A stretch of 64,000 nt of DNA from Candidatus Schekmanbacteria bacterium. GTDB taxonomy: Bacteria; CSSED10-310; JACPHN01. The translations under genes were made by a program, and so were the position numbers. The notes below the pieces were generated by a model. The model did not search any database, was not told the DNA's origin, and saw only the letters and a program-made list of their open reading frames with translations. This document shows positions 49,852 through 57,926 of this stretch, piece by piece. The stretch covers positions 1 to 64,000 of the forward strand of contig JACPHN010000265.1 of assembly GCA_016188575.1 (NCBI GenBank). The letters are read 5' to 3'. Each line of letters opens with the position of its first letter. The stretch's first letter is position 1.

Positions 49852-50037
49852 AACGCGCCGAGCTCACCCGGCACCTCAACGCTCACGGCTGCAAGCTTCT
49901 GCGCGAGGGTGGACGTCACGATCTACTAGAACCCGGCGAACCGCCTCACCAGCGCGGTGCCACGACATGCCGAGATTCTCGATCCTGTTGCCAACCGCAT
50001 CTGCAAGGACCTGGCGATACCTCGGCCGGGCGAGTAG
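49848..50037 (+). pseudogene. hicA: HicA-type mRNA interferase, frameshifted
   Basis: The first ~24 codons are good HicA: VKRAELTRHLNAHGCKLLRE, then GGRH with the catalytic His. After about 49922 the frame is lost. The true C-terminus continues in another frame: NPANRLTSAVPRHAEILDPV, then ANRICKDLAIPRPGE and a stop at 50035-50037. A single indel near 49925-49932 explains it; an in-frame TAG lies just before the join. The toxin should be inactive unless the sequence is wrong here. Confidence 0.82.
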
Positions 50038-50058
50038 GCCCAGCCGGAGCTGCTGCGC

Positions 50059-50102
50059 TTCGGAAGAACGGGACGGCGGGCAAAGCCCGGTGGTTGCGCC
50101 GC
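50059..50102 (+). repeat. Right-half copy of the palindromic element, after hicA
   Basis: TCGGAAGAACGGGACGGCGG and GCAAAGCCCGGTGGTTGCG closely match 50227-50269, the right half of the 142-bp palindrome. It lies 22 bp after the end of hicA. Together with copy R1 this suggests that hicBA once sat between two elements of one family. Confidence 0.7.
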
Positions 50103-50127
50103 TTCCGCCGGCGAGGGTAGGTATGAA

Positions 50128-50269
50128 GCGGCAGAACAACCGAGTGCAGCGGACAGCGCCCTGCGGTAGTAAACTACCTCCGAGCGCTGCCGCTGACCCG
50201 GCGCCCCGTTCTTCCGACGCTGTGCATCGGAAGAACGCGGCGCCGGGCAAAGCCCGGTTGTTCCGCCGC
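50128..50269. repeat. 142-bp attC-like palindromic element
   Basis: Outer arms GCGGCAGAACAACCG (50128) and CGGTTGTTCCGCCGC (50255) pair at 14 of 15 positions. Inside, CCCGGCGCC-type and CGTTCTTCCGA/TCGGAAGAACG arms form a long stem around the loop CGCTGTGCA at about 50219. The left side AACAA-N5-TGCAGCGGAC resembles the R''-L'' side of integron attC sites, but the R'/R'' core does not match the RYYYAAC/GTTRRRY consensus. It could be an attC relative or a MITE-like element. It contains copy R2 of the 65-bp repeat (50147-50211). Confidence 0.6.
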
Positions 50270-50338
50270 GCTGATTCGCGCAACTGCGAGCGCATCGTTG
50301 ACTCCGGCGCTCGGCGGCTCATCACGAAGGAGAGTCAC

Positions 50339-50824
50339 ATGGTGAAGCCAGCAAAGAACACGATTTGCCTTTGGTACAATGGCGACGCTGAGGACGCCGC
50401 GCGATTTTACGCCAAGATTTTTCCCGATTCATCCGTCGGCGCGGTGCATCACGCACCGGGAGACTTTCCGTCCGGGAAGAAAGGCGATGTGTTGACGGTC
50501 GAGTTTACCGTGATGGGGATTCCCTGCCTCGGGCTCAATGGCGGACCTGCATTCAAGCACAACGAAGCATTCTCCTTTCAGGTCGCGACCGCCGACCAGG
50601 CCGAAACCGATCGTTACTGGAACGCAATCGTCGGCAACGGCGGCCAGGAGAGTGCGTGCGGCTGGTGCAAGGACAAATGGGGATTGTCCTGGCAGATTAC
50701 GCCGATCGCTCTGACCAAAGCGATAACCGATCCCGATCCCGCGGCCGCCAAGCGCGCGTTCGATGCGATGATGCAGATGACAAAGATCGACATCGCCGCA
50801 ATCGAGGCGGCGCGCCGCGGTTGA
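50339..50824 (+). CDS. VOC-superfamily (PhnB/YjdN-like) protein
   Basis: 161 aa (MVKPAKNTICLWYNGDAEDA, ARFYAKIFPDSSVGAV), with the paired beta-alpha-beta-beta-beta modules of the glyoxalase/VOC fold and the C-terminal WGLSWQITP typical of the group annotated 3-demethylubiquinone-9 3-methyltransferase-like or PhnB-like. The enzymatic role of these is unproven. AAGGAGA precedes the ATG. It lies 70 bp right of the attC-like element, so it may also be a cassette gene. Confidence 0.85.
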   Translation: MVKPAKNTICLWYNGDAEDAARFYAKIFPDSSVGAVHHAPGDFPSGKKGDVLTVEFTVMGIPCLGLNGGPAFKHNEAFSFQVATADQAETDRYWNAIVGNGGQESACGWCKDKWGLSWQITPIALTKAITDPDPAAAKRAFDAMMQMTKIDIAAIEAARRG

Positions 50825-50889
50825 GGCTGCACCTGGTAGGTGAAGACCCGGAATCGGGAACGAGGTGCAGTCGGCTTCGGGGTTTCCGG

Positions 50890-51120
50890 TCATGGGCTGA
50901 CCGCCGTTCGCCTAGCGAGGTGCCATCCGTCGCTGGCGCGGCGGATGCGCGTGCTCTTCTCTAGCGTTTGCAGCACGTCGCCGAGTCGTTTGTTGCGGAC
51001 GTGAAGCTCCGCGCGCAACTGTTCGCGGGTGAGCGGCCCCGCGGTGCGACGGAGCGCGTCGAGCAGACGGTCGGCCAGGGTAGGGTCGCTCCGAGCCGGT
51101 TGCGGTGGCCGTGCGGAAGG
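50890..51120 (-). pseudogene. C-terminal fragment with winged-helix pattern
   Basis: On the minus strand a coding-like segment reads DPTLADRLLDALRRTAGPLT, REQLRAELHVRNKRLGDVLQ, TLEKSTRIRRASDGWHL and ends SP at a TGA (50892-50890). This has the look of a winged-helix DNA-binding end, as in phage or plasmid replication and transposition proteins. Upstream of about 51120 the frame no longer looks coding, so this is the tail of a lost gene. The parent family is not known. Confidence 0.5.
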
Positions 51121-51304
51121 TATTAACCACGCGCAGGCGTGCGGCCGGCAGGACGATCGCTGCTGCTGTCGTCGGCTTGCAGGTGGGCATCCTTATTTGT
51201 CAAGCGATCTCTCCCACGACGCCCAGGTCCCGGGGATTCGGCGCCGTCTCACCGCTGGCCGCGTGAGCTTGCTTCGCCCGATCGCCGGGGGTGCCGTGCC
51301 GCCG

Positions 51305-51325
51305 GTCAAGTCTCCGCGAACGATG
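51305..51325 (+). repeat. 21-bp direct repeat, left copy
   Basis: Identical to 53875-53895 (begins GTCAAGTCTCCGCG, ends AACGATG). The pair encloses 2.5 kb that includes the ISAs1-type element, so it may mark the edges of an older insertion or homologous remnants. Confidence 0.8.
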
Positions 51326-52195
51326 CAGACCTGACCGGAAGTCGCGGTTCGCAGGGGGCGGTGATCGGGTGGAGATGTGCATGGGGAGCAGTGGTGCGTT
51401 GGGCGCGAGGAATGGGAGCGGGGAGCTGCGCCAATTCGCGTTGAGCGTCAGTAGTGGCTCCCCCGAGGCGGTGCGTCATTTCGACGTGCTTCAGGATTTC
51501 CACGCTGTTGGGGGAATCACTCTGGGGCTGTTCGGGCCACTTCCGGCCGTCTCCGGCACGGACCGAGGAGGTAGCGCGCAGAACCTTCGGAATCCGATGC
51601 GGTGCTGTTGTTGACGGCCATCGGCAGGCGCCGGGCGGCGTTCGGCGTCGCCGGCGAGAGCTCGCGGCGGGAAGTCCGCGCCGGGATTGTCCGAGAGGCA
51701 CGGGGTGAGGGGAATGGACAAGCCCGCGATCTCGAGCAGCCGCAGCGGCCGGTATGGGGAACAGAGGTCCGGGGGTGATCTATCACCTGCCGACTTCTGT
51801 CCTCCCGGCTCACCGAAGTCGGTTGGTGAGGCCTCAAGGCATGAGCTCTGTCCGCATATCGGACAGGAGTCGAGTGGTGATTGATCACCCTACGACTTCT
51901 GTCGCCGCCAGATGTCCTGCCGCAGTCCCGCGGACTTCCAGGCACGCCTTGGAGGTGAGCGAGACCTGACCCGAAGTCGCGGTTCGCATGGAGTCTGAGC
52001 CCTCGCCTCACGTAACGCGACACGGGCGGCAGCGGCCGAATTGTCGACTGCTTCCGCAAGGGATGGTGCGGGCATCGGATCGACCCTGACCTGGGAAGCG
52101 GCGTCACTCCCTGGGCGTCATGGGTGTTGGCCCGAGGTGCTGGTCAAAGAGCGACGCCGGCTTTACATGATCTCGCGGTAGTGACATCGCAAGGG
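51326..52195. other. Decayed accessory DNA with short interspersed repeats
   Basis: No gene recognised. GAAGTCG or its complement occurs five times (51338, 51791, 51815, 51893, 51973). Two larger units recur: AGACCTGACC-S-GAAGTCGCGG at 51328 and 51964, and GTGAT-Y-KATCACC followed by CGACTTCTGTC at about 51776 and 51877. The repeats lie in both orientations. Confidence 0.45.
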
Positions 52196-52337
52196 CAGGA
52201 AGGCGGCAGGCAATGATCACATCCTGCCGCCCTTGTTGACGAAGACCGACGGAGCCGCCAGCTTTTGGGCGGAAGATCCGTTCACAGCTCGGCCCCGTCC
52301 TGACCCTTAATCATTTCATCATGGCAGGAGGGGACAG

Positions 52338-53678
52338 ATGGCTCTACCTCCGATGCGCGCCAATGATCAGCGCTTTCGGCGCTGGTGGAGCAAGTGTTGC
52401 CGAGTCATGCGTCGCCTGTGGGAAGGCGACATCCCCGACCCGCGATCCCGCCAGGGGCGGCGTTGGGAGCTTTTCCCGCTCTTGCGGGCGATGTGGGTGG
52501 GGATGCTGTGCAACGCGCCGAGCTTCGCGCTGTCGATGACCTCAGCAAGAACCTCACCGCGGCTTCCTTTGGCTTTTTTCGCCAAGTGCCCGGTTCGACG
52601 CTGTGGGACCTGATCCTGAAGCTGGACCCGGCGGCATTTCGCGAAGTATTGGTGGAGCAGGTGCGGCGCCTGCACCGCATGAAGGTGTTTCAACTCGAGC
52701 TGCCGTTCGGGGTGGTGTCGATCGACGGAAAGACCACGGCAGTAAAAGAAGAGGTGAATAAATACTGTCAGCGCCAGAGCGGGGGATACTGGCTGTATCA
52801 GGTGCTGAATGCGACCTCGATCAGTACCCCACTGTCGCCGCTGATCATGCAGCTCCCGATCAACCGACAGACCATGAGCTTGGGATGCTGCCCGCGATGA
52901 TCGAGGCGCTCGAAACGGCCTACTGGCACAGTGCACTGATCCGGGCGGTGTTCATGGATGCCGGGTTCGCCACGCGAGAGGACATGCAGTGGATTTACGA
53001 TCGCCGGTTATGGTTCATCGTCCGCGTCGCAGTGGATTTACGATCGCCGGTTATGGTTCATCGTCCGCGTCAAGGAAAAGCATCTGGCGCTGAAGGCCGA
53101 GCTGCGGCGCCTGTTGGCTGCCTGGCAAGCGGCGGGCGGGGCGCGGTGGGCAGCCGAAGAAAGGTGGGAGCGGTCGAAGGGCGAGCTCATTCGCCGCCAG
53201 ATCTGGCGGACAGAGCAGATCGCGGGGTATTCGGATTGGCTCATCCGCCACGGCTGGGTGGTGCAGGTGACGCATCGGGACGACGCCGGACAGGAGAAGA
53301 CGGAGTTTCGCTAGTACGTCTCCGACATTCCGGCGGAAGAAGCTCGGCGCGGTGCAGGCGCTGGCGACGGTACGGGCGCATTGGCGGATCGAGAACGGCA
53401 CCCATTGGGTGGCGGATGTGATCTGGAGGGAAGACGACAAGCGGTGGTGCGGCCGAGGGAACGCGCTGATGGTGCTGTTGTTGCTGCGTGCAATGGCGAT
53501 GAGCATCGCGAGCTGGCTGCGCGGACGAGCGCTACGGCATGAGCGAGCCGCGACGACTGGCCGGCCGCTGCGAATCGAGCTGCCGAAGTGGGGGGCCTTA
53601 CTGACGTGGATCGAGCGCTCTGTGCTCATCGTGATGGCCGCTGGTCCGATCGCCCAGGTAGCTCAAAGCGGCACCTGA
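52338..53678 (+). pseudogene. ISAs1-family transposase, multiply frameshifted
   Basis: Pieces in different frames align to one DDE transposase: MALPPMRANDQRFRRWWSKC (52338), then after a shift near 52530 VPGSTLWDLILKLDP and VSIDGKTTAVKEEVNK with the DGKT Asp. Next are MLPAMIEALETAYWHSALIR and FMDAGFATREDMQWIYDRRL. A 43-bp tandem duplication at 52986-53071 shifts the frame again. The C-terminal part after an internal TAG (53312-53314) is VRAHWRIENGTHWVADVIW with the HWxIEN catalytic Glu. At least four lesions; certainly inactive. Confidence 0.88.
52986..53071 (+). repeat. Perfect 43-bp tandem duplication inside the transposase
   Basis: Positions 52986-53028 are repeated exactly at 53029-53071 (begins GCAGTGGATTTACG, ends GTCCGCGTC). 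Since 43 is not a multiple of three it destroys the frame. The identity of the copies suggests a recent slippage or an assembly artefact. Confidence 0.95.
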
Positions 53679-53715
53679 GGGCGGGCGGCAGGATGCCATT
53701 GGCGGCCGCCTTCCT

Positions 53716-54270
53716 GTCCGCGGCCGGCGTCACGAAATAACAAGCATCCAAAGTGCCTGCCAGCGAGCCCAGTCCCATCTTGGCGGACGGGTCAGGGTGC
53801 ACCGCCGGATCATGCCAAGACCCACCGAGGGCTCCCAGTTCCCTCGACTCCTCCCGCTGTTGTCTCCATCTCCCGTCAAGTCTCCGCGAACGATGGGGAG
53901 GCATTGACAGGCGCGGCACCGGGCCATCATAATGAAAAACTACGTGTTGGTTTTGCCGAAATTTCGCGTGTCACCGCGCGGCGCCGCCTCGCAATCCGGA
54001 AAGCGGCGAGAGCGGTGATCGCAAGGCGTGGTCCCAGCCGCCGGGACCGCTGCCAGGGCGTTCTCAACTGGAAGCTGAGAGGCGGGATTGTCCTGTTCCG
54101 CGGTGACGATCGTGCGGTGGGCGGTGGGGACGAGCGCTGCGGGCGCTCGCCTGGTGCTTGTGTTTCGTGCTGTTGACTAGACGGCGAGCTTTCGACTGGG
54201 CTTGGAACCCGGCCCCTCGCCAACCTCCGCGGTCGTCTGCGACGTCTCCGCGGTTTGCCAGGAGGCGGTG
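53716..54270. other. Intergenic stretch between insertion sequence and HNH gene
   Basis: About 550 bp without a supported gene. It carries the right copy of the 21-bp direct repeat at 53875-53895. The promoter of the HNH gene should be at its right end; no clear elements were seen. Confidence 0.4.
53875..53895 (+). repeat. 21-bp direct repeat, right copy
   Basis: Identical to 51305-51325. It lies 160 bp beyond the right end of the ISAs1-type element. Confidence 0.8.
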
Positions 54271-54891
54271 ATGTCTGTGCTGGCCCAGGAGGTCCTGGTG
54301 CTCAATCGAAACTTTGCGGCCATCCGCATCGTCCCCGCCAAGGAGGCGATTGGGCTGCTCTTCCGGAGGGTGGCCGAAGTCGTTCTCGCCGAGGACGGCT
54401 CCATGAGCGTCCACAACATCGAATCCTGGGTCGAGCTGTCCGCGATGCGGGAGCTGTTTGCGGCCGACGGCCGCTGGATCGGCGCCCCCTCTCGTTCCGT
54501 TCGCGTGCCCACTGTCATCCGGCTGCCCACCTTCGCGCGGCTGCCACCCTTGCGGGTGCGCTTCAACCGCCGCAACATCGTCGCCCGCGACGAAGGCCGC
54601 TGCCAGTATTGCGGCTCCACTTTTCCGGCACAGGATCTGTCTTTTGACCACGTCGTGCCACGCTCGCGTGGCGGCCGCACGTGCTGGGAGAACATCGTGT
54701 GCGCATGCTTCTGCTGCAACCAGAGGAAGGGCGACCGCACCCCCGAGGAAGCGGGAATGCCGCTGATCCGCCGCCCAACGCGCCCGCGGCGCTGCCCGCT
54801 GCTCGCTGCGAGGCTGAGCCGCGGCGTGCCGCGCACCTGGCACTACTTCGTCGACGAGGCGTACTGGGGGGCCAGCCTGGAGCACGACTGA
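54271..54891 (+). CDS. HNH endonuclease
   Basis: 206 aa. AGGAGG precedes the ATG at 54271 (MSVLAQEVLVLNRNFAAIRI). N-terminal ~100 residues are a conserved region of standalone HNH proteins (PAKEAIGLLFRRVAEVVLAE). The nuclease domain has a zinc knuckle, C111QYC114 and a distal CFCCNQRKG, and the catalytic DH127VVPRSRGGRTCWEN. Such proteins are widespread in bacteria; their target is not established. Not part of an evident restriction system, as no methyltransferase is adjacent. Bordered by the decayed accessory region. Confidence 0.92.
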   Translation: MSVLAQEVLVLNRNFAAIRIVPAKEAIGLLFRRVAEVVLAEDGSMSVHNIESWVELSAMRELFAADGRWIGAPSRSVRVPTVIRLPTFARLPPLRVRFNRRNIVARDEGRCQYCGSTFPAQDLSFDHVVPRSRGGRTCWENIVCACFCCNQRKGDRTPEEAGMPLIRRPTRPRRCPLLAARLSRGVPRTWHYFVDEAYWGASLEHD

Positions 54892-54930
54892 CCGCCGCTC
54901 GGTCCGCCGGCGCCGCCGAGCCCCCTGCGC

Positions 54931-55944
54931 TTAGCGGCAGTCGCCGTCCACGTATCGCTTCGCGCCTGCCACGGCGCGCTCGACGATGCGCGGCGCCGCC
55001 CCGCGCAGGCGCGGGTTCTCGAGGCGGCCGCTGACCCACTTGACCATGATCAGGTCGCGCGCCATCAGGAGCGCTGGCAAGGCCGCCACATCGGGAATCG
55101 CGCTCACGGACTCGTACCCGCCGAGGAGCGCCTGGCGGAGGGATTCGTAGTCCGGCCGCCGCCGCAAGTGCGCCAGAGCAACCGCAATGTCGTAGGCGAA
55201 AAACCCAAAGCCGCAGTCGTCGAAATCAATGATGTGCGCTCGCCCCGCGGAAAACACGTAGTTGCCGTGGTGCAGATCCGCATGGATCAGACCGCTCGCC
55301 CGCGGGTCCCTGGACACTGCCGCGAGCTCCGCGCGAGCGCGCGCTCTGGCCAGCTCGAGCACGCGGTCATCGGCGCTTCCCGCCACCGAGCCCGTGGCCG
55401 GCACGGCCCACGGCCCGCCGGAGCCGATCAGCGCCTCGAGGTCCCAGCGCGGGCGAGTAAAACCCGGCGGTGTGTCCAGACCTCTCGAGCAGCGATGGAG
55501 AGCCGCCATGCTGCGGCCGATCGCCGTCAGGTGGGCAGGCCCGAGGCTGCGATCCAGGTTTCGGCCCGGCACCCAGCGCAGCAACGAGCAGTAGCGCGGT
55601 TCTGGAACTCCGTCGGCGCCGTCCTGGACGACGTGCTCGCCCGACCGCGCCGCCACGGCCACGGGCACCGACAGCTCGGGCGAGGCGCGCAGCGCGGCGA
55701 GCCAGAGCATCTCTGACTCGATCTCCGCCCGCGAGTGATAGCCCGGGCGGTGGACGCGCAGCAAGAAGGTCGCCGTGCCGGCACGGTCGCCAAGCCGCCC
55801 TGCCACCCGAAACGTGGCGTTTTCGTAGTTGCCGATCGCGGCGATCTTGCTGACCTCAAGGTCATAGGCGCGCAGCGCTGCGCGCGCCAATCTGCCCAAC
55901 CGCTGCAACTGCCCGCGGTAACTTAGCTCCGGGAATGCTCGCAT
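54931..55944 (-). CDS. APH-fold kinase (SrkA/homoserine-kinase-II-like)
   Basis: 337 aa protein of the aminoglycoside-phosphotransferase superfamily. The catalytic loop is LIHADLHHGNYVF and the metal-binding segment IIDFDDCGFGFFAYDIAVAL, both intact. The N-terminal part (KIAAIGNYENATFRV, TFLLRVHRPGYHSRAEIESE) is the glycine-poor nucleotide loop and Lys/Glu region of this fold. It could be a stress-response protein kinase or a small-molecule kinase; sequence alone does not decide. The gene stands alone, divergent from the enoyl-CoA hydratase gene. Confidence 0.85.
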   Translation of the reverse strand: MRAFPELSYRGQLQRLGRLARAALRAYDLEVSKIAAIGNYENATFRVAGRLGDRAGTATFLLRVHRPGYHSRAEIESEMLWLAALRASPELSVPVAVAARSGEHVVQDGADGVPEPRYCSLLRWVPGRNLDRSLGPAHLTAIGRSMAALHRCSRGLDTPPGFTRPRWDLEALIGSGGPWAVPATGSVAGSADDRVLELARARARAELAAVSRDPRASGLIHADLHHGNYVFSAGRAHIIDFDDCGFGFFAYDIAVALAHLRRRPDYESLRQALLGGYESVSAIPDVAALPALLMARDLIMVKWVSGRLENPRLRGAAPRIVERAVAGAKRYVDGDCR

Positions 55945-56130
55945 CTGCTCTTTCTCTCCGCGGCGAACGCCTCAGGAGTCGGCGCGGCCTCGCCGCTCAC
56001 TCGAGGCGGAGGCAGCATAGCATCGCGGGCGCGCTCCGAGCTACCGCGTTGAACGCGCGCGTGCGCCGCGATAGGCTCGCGGGCCGAGACCACGCGAGCC
56101 GTACCCCGGAGCGAAACCAGGAGGTTGCCG

Positions 56131-56931
56131 TTGTCATCCGAAACCGTATTGCTGGAAATAGCAGCGCCCCGCGCCACGATCACCTTGAATCGGCCGGAAA
56201 AGCGAAACGCTATCAACCGCGCCATGCTCGCGGAGCTGGAGCCGGTCTTGATGAAGGTGCGCGACGATGCCACGGTTCGCGTCGTTGTGCTTTGCGGCGC
56301 CGGACCGGCGTTCTGCTCGGGCATTGACCACGCCTTGCTTGCGGAGATTTCCGCGCAGTGCCGCGCCGGCGTCCCCTTTCGGCACCTCCATGGAGATCTA
56401 CACCGCTGCCTCGATGTCATGGTCACGATGGAGAAACCGGTCGTGGCCTTGCTGCACGGGGTAGCGACCGGAATGGGATTGGAGCTGGCGCTGGCGGCCG
56501 ATTTCCGCATCGCGCCGGCGGCATGCGTTATCGGCTTGCCGGAAGTGGCGTTTGGATTGATTCCTGACGTGGGGGGCACCACGCGGCTCACGCGTCTGGT
56601 GGGCGGCCACCGCGCCAAGGAGCTGATACTCACGGGGGTCGCCATGACCGCGGCGGCCGCTCCGGCGGGCTTGATGACGCGCGTCGCAGCGGACGAAGAG
56701 GCCGCGGCGGAGGAGCTCGAACGTCTCGTCGCGGCGCTTTCGCGCCACCCGGCGCTCGCCGTCGGCCTCGGCAAGGCGCTCGTCGATCGCGTAGCCGACT
56801 GCGATGAGGCAACCGCGAAGCGACTGGAGGGCGTGTACCAGACGATCCTGCTGCAGCAGCCGGAGATCGCGCAGCACTTCCCTGCGGCCGTGGCGTTCAT
56901 ACAAGACCAGATCAAGAATCCGCGGCGCTGA
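56131..56931 (+). CDS. Enoyl-CoA hydratase/isomerase family protein
   Basis: Crotonase-fold enzyme, about 266 aa. ITLNRPEKRNAINRAMLAEL is the family start, AGPAFCSGIDHALL the oxyanion-hole segment, HGVATGMGLELALAADFRIA the second, and LPEVAFGLIPDVGGTTRLTR covers the catalytic Glu region of the 2-enoyl-CoA hydratases. AGGAGG ends at 56124, so TTG at 56131 gives normal spacing; a TTG at 56125 touches the ribosome site and is less likely. No other fatty-acid genes are close, so the substrate is not known. Confidence 0.9.
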   Translation: MSSETVLLEIAAPRATITLNRPEKRNAINRAMLAELEPVLMKVRDDATVRVVVLCGAGPAFCSGIDHALLAEISAQCRAGVPFRHLHGDLHRCLDVMVTMEKPVVALLHGVATGMGLELALAADFRIAPAACVIGLPEVAFGLIPDVGGTTRLTRLVGGHRAKELILTGVAMTAAAAPAGLMTRVAADEEAAAEELERLVAALSRHPALAVGLGKALVDRVADCDEATAKRLEGVYQTILLQQPEIAQHFPAAVAFIQDQIKNPRR

Positions 56932-56967
56932 GGCCGCGCGGTCCCGCAGGCTTGGCGCCATGCTCGG

Positions 56968-57330
56968 TTACGAGCTCTCGGCCGCCCCGGGTTCGTCCTG
57001 GAAGCCGAGGTGCCGAGCCAGGATCTTGGCCAGCGGCTCGCTGCTAATGAGATCGGCGGCGATCCGGTCCACGCGGTTTCCGGCGTACTTTCCCGCGTGG
57101 ATGTCGCCGATCACCGACTTGTGCTGCTCGGCCGCAACCTTGGTCAGTACCCGCTCCAACTGCTTGATGTCCGCGATTTCGCGATAGCTAGTTTGTTTGG
57201 CGGCAAGAATGGCACCGCCTACGTAAAGACGCGTCTCGACGCGGGGATTCGCCGCCCGCGCCTTGACTTCCGTCTGCACATGGTAGGTCGTGCCCTGAAA
57301 CGCCACATCCGTGTTGAAACCGATGACCAT
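56968..57330 (-). CDS. Conserved-looking 120-residue protein, unknown
   Basis: Soluble protein starting MVIGFNTDVAFQGTTYHVQT, EVKARAANPRVETRLYVGGA. The N-terminal part is beta-rich; the C-terminal part is helical (EIADIKQLERVLTKVAAEQH). No signal or membrane segment. I recall similar short proteins of unknown role in other bacteria but cannot name a family. Convergent with the enoyl-CoA hydratase gene, 36 bp apart. Confidence 0.7.
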   Translation of the reverse strand: MVIGFNTDVAFQGTTYHVQTEVKARAANPRVETRLYVGGAILAAKQTSYREIADIKQLERVLTKVAAEQHKSVIGDIHAGKYAGNRVDRIAADLISSEPLAKILARHLGFQDEPGAAESS

Positions 57331-57552
57331 GATACAACACTCATAGCGCCATCGGGCCGCGCGATCAACCGTGTAAAGCCCTTTCGGGGCGACACGGCCG
57401 TCGCTTGCAGCCGTGGTCCGGGCGCAGTAGCCTGTGCTATCTCGAGCCCGTGCGCGCGCGCGCGGTTAGGAGGAGTGCCAACGCTGTCCGCCAGGGGCAG
57501 AAAACGGCAGGGAAGCCAGGCGCTGGGTTGCGGCTTGGTGAGGGAGCAGCGA

Positions 57553-57915
57553 GTGTCAATACCCGAACCGCGAGACGAAGAATCCGAGCGGGCACGAGCC
57601 GGGGCAGCGCGGGAGATTGATCGGCTGAGAGAGCGGATCGACGACCTCGATGCGCAGCTCGTCGACCTGCTCAATCGCCGCACCGAGCTGGCTCTCGCAA
57701 TAGGGCGGGTCAAGCGCGAGCATGGGCTGGCCGTGTACTGCCCCGAGCGCGAGAGCGCCATCTTTGAGCGCATCTGCAGTCTCGGCACCGGGCCACTGGC
57801 GCCGGCGGCGCTCCGCCGCCTGTTCGAGCGCATTCTGGACGAGTCGCGGGGCGTACAGCGAAGTCTCGCCGCGGCCGATCCTCCCGTGACGGCCCAAGCC
57901 ACGCGGGGAACCTGA
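57553..57915 (+). CDS. Chorismate mutase (AroQ class)
   Basis: Converts chorismate to prephenate on the way to Phe and Tyr. 120 aa, all helical: REIDRLRERIDDLDAQLVDL, LNRRTELALAIGRVKREHG, LAVYCPERESAIFERICSLG and LRRLFERILDESRGVQRSL contain the AroQ residues (Arg in LRERID, Arg in LNRR, Lys in VKREHG, Glu in PERES). GTG at 57553 is preceded by GAGGGAG. No signal peptide. It stands 11 nt before the ECF sigma gene, so they may be co-transcribed. Confidence 0.88.
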   Translation: MSIPEPRDEESERARAGAAREIDRLRERIDDLDAQLVDLLNRRTELALAIGRVKREHGLAVYCPERESAIFERICSLGTGPLAPAALRRLFERILDESRGVQRSLAAADPPVTAQATRGT

Positions 57916-57926
57916 AACCACAAGCG

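Larger units (their letters stand above)
52196..53715 (+). mobile_element. ISAs1-type insertion sequence, degenerate
   Basis: About 1.52 kb. The ends are imperfect terminal inverted repeats: left CAGGAAGGCGGCAGGCAATG (52196) continuing to CATCCTGCCGCCC, right the complement, CAGGAAGGCGGCCGCCAATG, continuing GCATCCTGCCGCCC, read inwards from 53715. Each end also contains an internal GGCGGCAGG/CCTGCCGCC stem. The single transposase gene inside is broken at several places. No clear target duplication was found. The length fits ISAs1 (H-repeat related) elements. Confidence 0.75.

Noticed and set aside
54271-55944. HNH gene plus kinase as a defence module
   Set aside because: The two genes converge, no partner such as a methyltransferase or ATPase is present, and both families are common housekeeping-type genes.
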